From the NCBI GenBank assembly GCA_009917555.1, contig QZDX01000008.1, positions 95,623 through 159,622 on the forward strand: DNA of 64,000 nucleotides, in the 5' to 3' direction. The position numbers and the translations under genes are program-made. The notes beneath the pieces are model-generated. The model was given only the letters and a program-made list of their open reading frames with translations, was not told where the DNA came from and made no database searches. Shown here piece by piece: positions 43,508-52,722 of the stretch. Each line of letters opens with the position of its first letter. Position 1 is the first letter of the stretch. The DNA comes from a bacterium 1XD21-13. GTDB lineage: Bacteria; Bacillota; Clostridia; Lachnospirales; Lachnospiraceae.

Positions 43508-45985
43508 ATGCCGGAAAAGAGAAGAAATAAACACACAGTCGACGAACACTACATACGCCAGCAGGCCGCATGGGAGCAGATGAAGGCGGCCAGAAACACA
43601 GGACAGACCGTCTATATCTACGGCGCAACCGGAAGCGGAAAAACCGCCCTGGTAACGGATTTTTTTGCCCGAAAGACGTACCACTATCTATCTGCGACCG
43701 ATATGGGAGCTTCCCAAATGAACGGGATCATACGGGAAAAAACGGAGGATGCCCATAAAAAAGAAGAACCGGCGCATAAAAGAACAAATACGCAGCAAAT
43801 AGTTGTCCTTGATGATCTGTATCTTCTGGAAACTCAGGAGGAAAGAGCTGTCTGTGAGCAAATCATCGAAGAGCTGAGCGGCAGAAAGGACGTGTGGCTG
43901 ATTTTGATTTCCAGAGCGCCCGTCCCCAAATGGCTGAAGCCCCTCTGTGTCCGGCACATTTTTATCATTATCAGGGAAGAATGGCTGTTCCTTACGGAAA
44001 GAGAACAACAGCTATATCTGGAAGGATGGGGACTGTCTCTTTCAGAAGCGGCAAATAAAAGGATACGGGAGCTTGGCTATGGACATCCGCTCTTCCTTCG
44101 CATTGTGTCTATGAGACTTCGCGAGATCTCAGAGGAAGAAGCGCTAAGAGACAAGGCCGGCGCAGAGCTTAGCGCCATTGAGAGAGCCAGGGTGGATCTC
44201 TGGGATTACCTGGAGACCCACGTGTATGACCAGTGGAATGTGGAACTTCAGGAATTTTTGGAAGCAGTATCCATCGTGGAGCAGTTCGACCTTCCCCTGG
44301 CACAGCAGATTACAAAGAAAAAGGATGCGGGAAGGCTCATTCAGAAGGCCCGGGAGACAGGAAATTTCCTGATTGAAAAGCAAAAAAACGAACAGACCGT
44401 CTATCAGCTTCGCATTCCCATGAAATATTCCATGCGCCGGAGACTTCCCGCAAAGCTTTCGCAGGATTCTATCAAAGAGCTGTACTACAGTGCGGGAAAC
44501 AGCTACGAGATGGAGGGCAATTTAAGGGAAGCCCTCAAGATGTATGAAATGTGCCGGAACAAGGAGGGAATCTCCCGGATACTGATTGAGAATACCCGAA
44601 GAAATCCGGCGTCCGGAGATTATTTTGAACTAAAGCATTATTACCTTTCCCTTCCGGAAGAAAAGATCAAAAGCAGCGTGGAGCTGATGGCCGGCATGAG
44701 TATGCTCCAATCTATGCTTCTTTGCGAAGAGGAAAGCGAGCGCTGGTATCAGGAGCTGGCGGCTTACGCAAAGGAACGGACAGGGGGAGCAAAAAGAGAG
44801 GCGGAAGCCAAGCTTTTGTATCTGGATATAGCCCTGCCCCACAGAGGGATCTTACGCATGGTGGATTTGATGAAGCATGCAGGCGTCCTTTTGACAGAGC
44901 GGAAAACCGTACTGCCGGAATTTTCCGTGACCAGCAATCTGCCCTCCATGATGAACGGGGGAAAGGATTTCTGCGAATGGAGCAGAAGGGATAAGGAGCT
45001 GGCTTCCACCATTGGAAAAGCAGTTGCCCTTGTGCTGGGCAGGTATGGAAAGGGACTTGTGAATCTTGCCCTTGCAGAGAGCTTCTTTGAAAAAGGCGGG
45101 GATGATTACGAGGTGGCCGCCCTTGCGGGAAAGGGCAGAATGCAGGCGGAAAGCGGCGGAAAGACAGAGCAGATCTTTGTGGCTGTGGGAATCCTCACAA
45201 AGCTGTCCGTTTTGAATAACCGCATAGAGGATGCCAGGGAAATGCTGGAGAGCTTCCGGAAAATAGCGGAACGGGAAGCGCCAAAGCTCCTGCCCAATAT
45301 CCGGGCAATGTCGGTGAGGATGGATTTGTATACAGGCAGAATCAGCGAAGCGTACCGTTGGGCCGAGAGGGAGGCGCCGGACGAGGATGCGGAGTTTTAT
45401 ACAATGGAACGCCTGCGCTATTTGACCAAGATAAGGGTATATCTGGCTGCCGGACGAAAAGAAAAAGCATTGCTTCTGTTGGAAAAAATGGGCTTTTACG
45501 CAGAAAAAATGCAGCGCACCTACATTGGAATCGAGGTACTGCTGCTGACGGCAATCGTTCAGTACCGCATGGGAAAGGAAGGCTGGCAGGATACTCTGCA
45601 GGAAGCGGCAGCAAAGGCAGAGGATTATCATTTTGTGCGGATTCTCACCCAGGAAGGGGCGGCGCTGTGGGAGCTTTTGAAGGCCGGAGGGCTTACCTGG
45701 AAGGATTCGGCGTGGAAGGAACAGGTTTTAAAGGAGTGCGGCCGGATGGCGGAATTTTATCCGGCGTATCTGAAGGAAAAGCAGGAGGGAAATGTCCTCC
45801 TTGGCGATAAGGCCCTTACCATTCTCCGGTTACAGGCGGAAGGGCTGTCAGTGGAAAGCATAGCGGAGCAGCTTGGGCTGTCCAGGGCAGGGGTGAAATA
45901 TTACAACCAGGAGACCTACAAGAAGCTGGGGGTCAATAACAAGGCCGCCGCAGTCGCAGAGGCCCGGAGCCGGAGACTTTTGTAG
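43508..45985 (+). CDS. LuxR/MalT-type ATPase transcription regulator (LAL family)
   Basis: An 825-residue regulator. The N-terminal STAND-like ATPase has Walker A GATGSGKTAL (about residue 45) and Walker B IVVLDDLYLLE. The long centre is helical and TPR-like (LREALKMYEMCRNKEG..., many Ala/Leu/Glu helices). The C-terminal LuxR helix-turn-helix is ILRLQAEGLSVESIAEQLGLSRAGVKYYNQETYKKLGVNNKAAAVAEARSR-like. Start: ATG 43508 with AAGGGAG about 7 nt upstream; the GTG at 43487 is less suitable. These regulators normally control an adjacent gene, here the giant surface protein 16 bp downstream. The pentanucleotide tract upstream may switch its expression. Confidence 0.88.
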   Translation: MPEKRRNKHTVDEHYIRQQAAWEQMKAARNTGQTVYIYGATGSGKTALVTDFFARKTYHYLSATDMGASQMNGIIREKTEDAHKKEEPAHKRTNTQQIVVLDDLYLLETQEERAVCEQIIEELSGRKDVWLILISRAPVPKWLKPLCVRHIFIIIREEWLFLTEREQQLYLEGWGLSLSEAANKRIRELGYGHPLFLRIVSMRLREISEEEALRDKAGAELSAIERARVDLWDYLETHVYDQWNVELQEFLEAVSIVEQFDLPLAQQITKKKDAGRLIQKARETGNFLIEKQKNEQTVYQLRIPMKYSMRRRLPAKLSQDSIKELYYSAGNSYEMEGNLREALKMYEMCRNKEGISRILIENTRRNPASGDYFELKHYYLSLPEEKIKSSVELMAGMSMLQSMLLCEEESERWYQELAAYAKERTGGAKREAEAKLLYLDIALPHRGILRMVDLMKHAGVLLTERKTVLPEFSVTSNLPSMMNGGKDFCEWSRRDKELASTIGKAVALVLGRYGKGLVNLALAESFFEKGGDDYEVAALAGKGRMQAESGGKTEQIFVAVGILTKLSVLNNRIEDAREMLESFRKIAEREAPKLLPNIRAMSVRMDLYTGRISEAYRWAEREAPDEDAEFYTMERLRYLTKIRVYLAAGRKEKALLLLEKMGFYAEKMQRTYIGIEVLLLTAIVQYRMGKEGWQDTLQEAAAKAEDYHFVRILTQEGAALWELLKAGGLTWKDSAWKEQVLKECGRMAEFYPAYLKEKQEGNVLLGDKALTILRLQAEGLSVESIAEQLGLSRAGVKYYNQETYKKLGVNNKAAAVAEARSRRLL

Positions 45986-46001
45986 GGAGTATGGGAAGGA
46001 A

Positions 46002-49000
46002 ATGGAGAGTTTGTTTATGGTAATCAGGAAAGAATGGAAAAGGATGGCGGGGAAGGGACTTGTGCTTGTACTTACGGCGGCCTTGCTTGGGAATGCAGCG
46101 GCTCTTCCGGCCTATGCCATGCAGCCGTCTGAAAATCAGCCGACTGGAACTAGCGAAGCAGAGCTTGAGAAGACTGCTTCTGAGGTGATAGGAGAGAACG
46201 GTTTTGAAGAGGAACAGCCGGAGACAGAAGCTGCCAATGAGGGACCTGATAATAAGGGATTTAATAATAAAGAATCTGCCAATAAGGAAATTGTTAGCGG
46301 GGAAACAGTTGATGGGGAAACTGACGGCAAGACAGACAGTGATACCGGCCTTTCTCATGAGCACATAGATGAATGTTATAGCAGCGTAGAAAAATGCATA
46401 CATGAACATACGGCAGAGTGTTATCCGCATGAGGGTAGGAACGGAGCAGACGATGGAATGGAAAATCCGGAAGAAACAGATCCGGTGTTGTGTCAGCATA
46501 TCTGCAGTGAGGAAAGCGGCTGTATCACAAGGGAGCTTCATTGCCCGTACGAGCATAAGGAAGAGGATGATACGCAAAATCAGTCCAAACAAGAGCAGAC
46601 AGAGGATGCAGGCACTTCAAAGGAGCAGGACATTTTGGCGGATTTGGACAGTCAGCCCACAGCGGATGAGACCGTGGCAAAGAGCAGAGCCGCAGGAATC
46701 ACTTACAGTATGGTTAAGATTGACGGACAGGAGTACAAAGATGCGTCCGGAACCGTTTCCCTGTCTCTTGGGGGAGGAACGGCAGTCTGGGAGCCGGATA
46801 CGGCGGTGCTGACATTGGAAAATGTTACAATGACCAAGAATATCGTAATACAGCCGACTGTGCCGGATTCCGCAACGGTAACCATATGCCTGAAAGGGAA
46901 AAATCAGATCGATATTTCAGGGTATGATGACGGGACAGCTTTGCTGGTGACTGCCCATCTTGTGATAAACGCAGAAGAAAATGCGGAACTGAATATCATT
47001 GCAAATCGTGGGGAGTCATTGCAAATAGGCATTCAATGCACACATTCCCTTACTATGAATGGCGGAAACATAAGGGTGGATTCAAACAGCGCCGCCATTT
47101 TTGCATGGGGCGAAGCGGAGCTTACAGGTGTAACCTTGAATCTGCAATCGGTTCATGAAGCGATCTGCGCAGAGAACGGAGTGCAGATTACCGGCGGAAG
47201 TGTTACGGCAGATGCTGCCAATGCTGCGGCAATCTATACCCCAAATGGCGATATTAACATCTCAGATGACGCCGCAGTGGAATTGAAATCCTCGCTCAAC
47301 GCCATGTATGCCGGCGTTGGAGTGCATATTACCGGCGGAAAGGTTACGGCGCAAACCACCGGATATCCGGCGATTTATTCAGACAGCGGAGATATCAATA
47401 TCTCAGGGGATACTGTGGCAGAATTGAAATCAGATTACAATGTCATATTCAGCAGCCGTGGAGTGAATATTGCAGGCGGAAGTGTTACGGCGCAGTCGGC
47501 TCTGGCCCTGGCGCTCTATGCCAATGGAGATATCAACATCACCGGCGGAGTGCTTACGGCGGAATCAGGAGGAAATACGGCCATTTATGCCGATGGGAGC
47601 GGTGGCATCCACATTTCGGGCGCAGGAACGGAAGTCTGTGCCAGAGGATATGTATGCGCACTGATTGCTTCGAGCGGAGTGGAGATAACGGGCGGAAAGC
47701 TCACCGGCCATTCACAGGCAAACCATGTGATATACACCTCCGGCGGTTTCCTTACAATTCAAAACGCCGATGTAACCCTTACTTCTGACAGCAGCAACGG
47801 AGGACTGGGAACAGGGCTGTATTTGGACAATATTGCTCCCATTGAAATTACGGACAGTACCGTAACCGTTACAACCAATGTAAGCTCCATTGTTTCCCAG
47901 GGAGATGTAGTCATAAGAGATTCCGCCCTTACTTTAAAGTGCGCAGAGGGAAATGGGATTGCCGCATCCGGCTCCGATCAGGGAACCCTTTCGATCAGCG
48001 GAGATAAAACCCACATTGAGTGTGAAAGCCGGTATCCGCTTTATGGAGGAGCGGTAACCATCTCAGGAGGTTATGTAAATGTAACTACATTCGAGGGTCC
48101 GGCCGTCTCGGGAATGAAGGGCATCACGGTCACCGGGGGAGAGGTACATGCAAAGGCGGTTGGGACAGATTCACGGCTCAAGCCGGCCGCATTTTATTCC
48201 AGTCAGGGAAATATCACGTTTGCAGGAGCCGGCACGCAGGTAGAAGCCGTATCGGAACATTTTCGTGCGGTCTATACGGATAATGCCATAGAAGGCAAAA
48301 TCCTTCTGGATGCGCCGGTAACCGCAAGGGCCGGAGCGGACTGCGAAGCTTTTATGGCATGCAGCAATAAAACGAGCAATACCCCCGCCCCGGAACATGG
48401 CATTGTCATCGGGGAGGGATATTCCGCACAGGGGTATCTTCCCGTAACTACAAAATGGAAGGAGCAGTACGGCGGCGGTTATTATGCCTATACGGTGCTG
48501 GCTCCCATCGGAACGGAAAATCTGCAGGAGGACTATTTTGGTGATCTTCCAAAGGATGTTGATATTGTTCCCGCCGTCTATGGAATTTCGGCAGATCCGC
48601 TCCGGCTTGATTTTGGCATCGTGACCTATGGCAAGCCGGAGCCGGAAGCGAAAACCGTAACGATCACCAATACGGGCAATATGCCCGTAACGGTAGCTTT
48701 GCCGCAGTCAGGAAGCTATGTGGTTGGCACAGCTTCTAATCCTACATTGGCGCCCGGAAAAACGGCTGTTTTTACCATTCAGCCAAAGGCGGGGCTGGTT
48801 CCGGGAAGCTATGAAGAAGCCCTTGTCTTTTCCACGGATAAAAGCGGGGTAATGAAAGAGATCGATGCTGTATTTACGGTAAATAAGGCCGTACCCGTTA
48901 TCACAACGCTTCCTGCGGCGGCAGACAGGCGGTACAATCCCTCCATAACACTGAAGGAAATTGCGCTGTCAGGAGGAAGTGTTGTGGGGGCGGACGGAAA

Positions 49001-50831
49001 GCTCCTGGCAGGAACATGGACCTGGCAGAAGGAAGATACGGTTCCGGACGCAGGCAGCAAGGGGTATGCGGCCATATTTACGCCGGATGAGACGGGCGCC
49101 TATGAGACTGCGGCGTGCACCGTTCCCATAACGGTTACAAAAGCGGTTCCTTACATTGCCTTGCTTCCAGGAGCGTCCGATATTACTTACGGAGATCCTT
49201 TAAGCAGCTCCGGTTTTTCAGGGGGAACCGTGGTGTACGGCGACGGGGCGGGTCATGCAGGCAGCGGGGCCGGAAGCGCAGAGACTGTAGCGGGAACATT
49301 TACCTGGAAGGAGCCTTTTGAGAAACCGGTGGCGGCGGACAGCGGAAAAACGGAGTTTGAGGTCATATTTACGCCCTTGGATACGGAAAATTACAGCTCC
49401 GTCGAAGCAAAGATAACGCTGACGGTGAATAAGGCGCCGAAGGCGCCCAACATACCGGACAATGCGATAAGTGCGGCCAGGCGATTTGAGAAGGCAGGGG
49501 AAGTGGCTTTGCCGGAGGGCTGGGCATGGCAGGAATCCGACCGGGATACGGAGCTTGTGATCGGGGTGCCGGTGAATGTGACGGCTGTCTATATCGGAGC
49601 GGATAAGGGGAATTATATAGAGGAAACGGTGATAATTACGATCACAAGATCCGACTGTGATCATGAGGCAGGAGCAATTGTCTTTACGAAGGAAGGAGAA
49701 AAGGCGCCCACCTGTACGGAGAGCGGACGGGGTCACAGGGAATGCAGTCTTTGTCATGAAGTTATGGAAACTGGGGTTGCGGTGGCTGCGCTGGGACACA
49801 GCTACACAGGCAGGGTGACAACGGCGGCGACTGTGAGCAGCGAGGGCGTCAGAACCTATACCTGTTCCCGCTGCGGACATCAGTATACAGAAACCATTGC
49901 AAAGCTGCCGGCGCCTGACAGCAGCCAGCCGGGAAACGGTCAATCAGGGAGCAGTCGGCCAGAAGATGATCCGCCGGGAGACCGTAAGCCCAATGACGGC
50001 CTGTTAAGAAACGACGGCAGTCAGAAGCAGCTTGGAAATAAGAAGGAGATCCAGGGAGACAATTCCGATGGGAAGGAAGTCAGACCGGAAGCAGGCCAGC
50101 CGTTTATCAAGGGTGAGGCCAGAAAGGAAGGCTGGGATGTGATTCGTGCCGAGGAGGACCAGGCACAAGAGGGCAGCGCTATTCACATTGATATGAACGG
50201 CGCTTCGGTCGTTCCGGGAGATATTTTTGATCGGCTTAAGGGCAGGGACATTGCCATTACCTTTGATATGGGGGACGGTATTCTCTGGAGCGTGGATGGT
50301 AAAAGCCTCCTTACGGACCGGGCAAAGGATGTGGACCTTTCGGTAAAGACCGATACCAATGAGATACCGATTGACATTGTGAACCGTCTTACAGGGGAGA
50401 GGGATTGCATTCAGTTAAGCCTTGCCCATGAAGGAGCGTTTGGCTTTACGGCTGTGCTGTCCGTCCGGCTTGGGAGTGAGAATCAGGGATTGTATGCGAA
50501 CCTCTTTTACTATAACCGGACAGCCGGTGAGATGGAATTTATCTCCGCCGGCGTGATTGCAGAGGACGGTACGGCAGAGCTTCCTTTTACCCATGCGTCG
50601 GATTATGCAATTGTAATTGATAAAAAGCCTATGGATCAGAGGGAGAACGCAGGAGAAGGGGCGGAGACACCGGGTATGGACGGCGCAGCGGATACGGATG
50701 TGAAGAAGGATTCCGGAAGAAACGCCTGTATCTGGGCGTTTGCGGCCTGCGGTGTGCTGGGCCTTGGGGGGATTGGGATTTTCTTTGCGGGCAGGCGGAA
50801 GAGAGGGGATGCAGAGGGAAATCAGGAGTAA
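46002..50831 (+). CDS. Giant surface protein with parallel-beta repeats (1609 aa)
   Basis: Exported protein. It has a signal peptide (GKGLVLVLTAALLGNAAALPAYA), an acidic linker, and His/Cys units (SHEHIDECYSSVEKCIHEHTAECYPHEG; CQHICSEESGC). About 550 residues of short repeats follow, of the form (V)xITGGxVTAxS(A)xAIYxxxGDINIS, suggesting a beta-helix or carbohydrate-binding-like fold. Then come an Ig-like strand-rich region (EPEAKTVTITNTGNMPVTVAL), MBG-like repeats (VNKAVPVITTLP...), paired Cys motifs (CTESGRGHRECSLCH; YTCSRCGHQYTETI) and a linker. One C-terminal TM follows (IWAFAACGVLGLGGIGIFFAGRRKR), with no LPXTG before it. Start 46002 has AAGGAA close upstream; ATG 46017 is an alternative. 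It is probably an adhesin, controlled by the preceding regulator. Confidence 0.82.
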   Translation: MESLFMVIRKEWKRMAGKGLVLVLTAALLGNAAALPAYAMQPSENQPTGTSEAELEKTASEVIGENGFEEEQPETEAANEGPDNKGFNNKESANKEIVSGETVDGETDGKTDSDTGLSHEHIDECYSSVEKCIHEHTAECYPHEGRNGADDGMENPEETDPVLCQHICSEESGCITRELHCPYEHKEEDDTQNQSKQEQTEDAGTSKEQDILADLDSQPTADETVAKSRAAGITYSMVKIDGQEYKDASGTVSLSLGGGTAVWEPDTAVLTLENVTMTKNIVIQPTVPDSATVTICLKGKNQIDISGYDDGTALLVTAHLVINAEENAELNIIANRGESLQIGIQCTHSLTMNGGNIRVDSNSAAIFAWGEAELTGVTLNLQSVHEAICAENGVQITGGSVTADAANAAAIYTPNGDINISDDAAVELKSSLNAMYAGVGVHITGGKVTAQTTGYPAIYSDSGDINISGDTVAELKSDYNVIFSSRGVNIAGGSVTAQSALALALYANGDINITGGVLTAESGGNTAIYADGSGGIHISGAGTEVCARGYVCALIASSGVEITGGKLTGHSQANHVIYTSGGFLTIQNADVTLTSDSSNGGLGTGLYLDNIAPIEITDSTVTVTTNVSSIVSQGDVVIRDSALTLKCAEGNGIAASGSDQGTLSISGDKTHIECESRYPLYGGAVTISGGYVNVTTFEGPAVSGMKGITVTGGEVHAKAVGTDSRLKPAAFYSSQGNITFAGAGTQVEAVSEHFRAVYTDNAIEGKILLDAPVTARAGADCEAFMACSNKTSNTPAPEHGIVIGEGYSAQGYLPVTTKWKEQYGGGYYAYTVLAPIGTENLQEDYFGDLPKDVDIVPAVYGISADPLRLDFGIVTYGKPEPEAKTVTITNTGNMPVTVALPQSGSYVVGTASNPTLAPGKTAVFTIQPKAGLVPGSYEEALVFSTDKSGVMKEIDAVFTVNKAVPVITTLPAAADRRYNPSITLKEIALSGGSVVGADGKLLAGTWTWQKEDTVPDAGSKGYAAIFTPDETGAYETAACTVPITVTKAVPYIALLPGASDITYGDPLSSSGFSGGTVVYGDGAGHAGSGAGSAETVAGTFTWKEPFEKPVAADSGKTEFEVIFTPLDTENYSSVEAKITLTVNKAPKAPNIPDNAISAARRFEKAGEVALPEGWAWQESDRDTELVIGVPVNVTAVYIGADKGNYIEETVIITITRSDCDHEAGAIVFTKEGEKAPTCTESGRGHRECSLCHEVMETGVAVAALGHSYTGRVTTAATVSSEGVRTYTCSRCGHQYTETIAKLPAPDSSQPGNGQSGSSRPEDDPPGDRKPNDGLLRNDGSQKQLGNKKEIQGDNSDGKEVRPEAGQPFIKGEARKEGWDVIRAEEDQAQEGSAIHIDMNGASVVPGDIFDRLKGRDIAITFDMGDGILWSVDGKSLLTDRAKDVDLSVKTDTNEIPIDIVNRLTGERDCIQLSLAHEGAFGFTAVLSVRLGSENQGLYANLFYYNRTAGEMEFISAGVIAEDGTAELPFTHASDYAIVIDKKPMDQRENAGEGAETPGMDGAADTDVKKDSGRNACIWAFAACGVLGLGGIGIFFAGRRKRGDAEGNQE

Positions 50832-51028
50832 ACCTGTACACTCGAAAAAATATTCTGCACAATCGGCTTGAATTGCAAATGATCCGTATATTTTGAATGT
50901 TAATGTCGAAATTTGTGAAATTCACAAAAAAATTCATATGTAAAAGTGTGAAAAATTAATAAAAAATCATTGATATTTACATGAAATTATTCTATACTAG
51001 AATCACTATTTCCGGGGAGAACAGATTT

Positions 51029-52324
51029 ATGTATAGAAAAATTATGAGTTTTTTGGAAGCATGGAAAGACAGTGCCCATCGCAAACCTCTTATCCTGCAG
51101 GGGGCAAGGCAGGTGGGCAAAACCTATTCCATACTGGAGTTTGGACGTATCCATTATGAGAATGTGGCGTATTTTAATTTTGAGACGAATCCCAGGCTGA
51201 ATGAAACCTTTGATGAGAATATCTGTCCCGATTATTTGATCCCGATTTTATCTCACATGGCAGGCCAGACGATCGTAAGGGAAAGGACCCTGATTGTATT
51301 TGACGAGGTACAGCTTTGCGAGAGAGCTCTTACGGCTTTGAAATATTTCTGCGAGGACGCTCCGGATTACCACATCATTGTGGCTGGGAGTCTCCTTGGG
51401 GTGGCGGTAAACAGGGCGAAATTTTCTTTCCCGGTAGGCAAAGTAGATATGAAAACGCTGTATCCGATGGATATGGAGGAATTTATGCTTGCAATGGGTG
51501 AAAAGGCGCTTGTGGAGCAGATAAAAGAATGCTTTGCTGCAGATATGCCGCTGCCGTCGGCGCTTCACGATGCGGCTATGACACTCTACCGCCAATACCT
51601 GATCGTCGGCGGAATGCCGGAGTGCGTTATGCTGTTTGCAGAGACAAGAGATTACATTCTTATTCGTCACACGCAGGATACGATTCTTGCAAGCTATCTG
51701 AACGACATGAGCAAATACAACCATCTGAATGAGATTAAAAAGACACGGCTTGCCTATGACAATATTACGGTTCAGCTTTCTAAGAAAAATACACGTTTTC
51801 AGTATAAGCTGATAAAAAAGGGGGCAAGAGCTTCGGAGTTTGAAAATGCCATCGAATGGCTGTGTTTGTCAGGGATCGTGTCTCAGGTATACAAGGTAGA
51901 GCAGATTAAAAAGCCCCTTGAGAATTACCGTGACATTGACACCTTTAAGATTTATGTATCAGATCCGGGGCTTCTCTGCGCCAAGAAAGCTTTGGCGGCA
52001 AATGACATTCTCTATATGGTAGATGAGATTAATGACTTTAAGGGCGGCATGGTTGAAAATTATGTGAATGTGCAGCTTACCATAAACGGATACGACACCT
52101 ATTATTGGATGTCTGAACGGGGAGCGGAGGTTGATTTTATTATTCAGCGTGACGGAAGGCTGATTCCCATTGAAGTGAAATCAGCGGACAACACCAGAGC
52201 GAAAAGCCTGAGAGTCTATATGGAAACCTACAAACCTGATTATGCCATCAAGCTTTCGGCAAAAAACTTTGGCTTTGAGGATGGGAAAAAAACGGTTCCG
52301 TTATATGCGGCATTTTGTATCTGA
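51029..52324 (+). CDS. AAA-type ATP-binding protein with DUF4143
   Basis: A 431-residue protein of the AAA_14/DUF4143 family. Walker A is QGARQVGKTYS (about residue 27), Walker B LIVFDEVQLCERAL, the sensor strand YHIIVAGSLLGVAV, and the C-terminal DUF4143 domain contains a nuclease-like ending, MSERGAEVDFIIQRDGRLIPIEVKSADNTRAKSLR. The E-x-K/DF(I) pattern resembles PD-(D/E)xK folds. The family is widespread and poorly characterised. Start ATG 51029 has GGGGAG about 9 nt upstream; the earlier ATG at 50981 has none. It is the last intact gene before the mobile element. Confidence 0.87.
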   Translation: MYRKIMSFLEAWKDSAHRKPLILQGARQVGKTYSILEFGRIHYENVAYFNFETNPRLNETFDENICPDYLIPILSHMAGQTIVRERTLIVFDEVQLCERALTALKYFCEDAPDYHIIVAGSLLGVAVNRAKFSFPVGKVDMKTLYPMDMEEFMLAMGEKALVEQIKECFAADMPLPSALHDAAMTLYRQYLIVGGMPECVMLFAETRDYILIRHTQDTILASYLNDMSKYNHLNEIKKTRLAYDNITVQLSKKNTRFQYKLIKKGARASEFENAIEWLCLSGIVSQVYKVEQIKKPLENYRDIDTFKIYVSDPGLLCAKKALAANDILYMVDEINDFKGGMVENYVNVQLTINGYDTYYWMSERGAEVDFIIQRDGRLIPIEVKSADNTRAKSLRVYMETYKPDYAIKLSAKNFGFEDGKKTVPLYAAFCI

Positions 52325-52360
52325 AAAATGCGGGAACGGTAGACATAAAATATGGCAGGT

Positions 52361-52396
52361 AAAAGCATTTGGAGAATCACACTTCAGATGCTTTTT
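52361..52396 (+). terminator. Terminator after the DUF4143 gene
   Basis: AAAAGCAT (52361-52368) pairs with ATGCTTTTT (52388-52396), with a T-rich end. Confidence 0.75.
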
Positions 52397-52521
52397 AATT
52401 GATTCTTTTTCCGTATTATCCATTCCATATTGCAATTATACAAGGTCTGCCAGGTATGCTATATTCTTCTTATAAAAATTATGTGCATAATTTTAAATGG
52501 ATGAAATGGAGAAGAGATAAG

Positions 52522-52596
52522 ATGAGTGGAAAAAAGAGAAGAGATGTGGAGCAGGCGCTCTTTACGACCATTGTTTTTTCCATCACAAGGCTATGA
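52522..52596 (+). pseudogene. Truncated reading frame near the mobile-element junction
   Basis: ATG at 52522 with GGAGAAG upstream starts MSGKKRRDVEQALFTTIVFSITRL, but a stop follows after 24 codons. A 9-bp perfect hairpin (CACAAGGCT 52584-52592 with AGCCTTGTG 52599-52607) covers the 3' end. It looks like the first codons of a host gene cut by integration of the element whose recombinase gene ends at 52723. The family is not identifiable. Confidence 0.35.
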
Positions 52597-52722
52597 ACAG
52601 CCTTGTGAGTCGTGCAGAGAAAATTATCCGGCACAAGATGATTTATAGAGGATATCGGTCAGATAAGATTGCGTTTTATTAGGAAAACACACTGTCAAAA
52701 GGATTTTATGCTTTGGCGGGGG

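Noticed and set aside
43090..43628. Long minus-strand frames through the GAGCA tract (SALLCSALL... proteins)
   Set aside because: They exist only because the repeat lacks stops in these frames. They have no ribosome site and lie antisense to a promoter and the regulator start.
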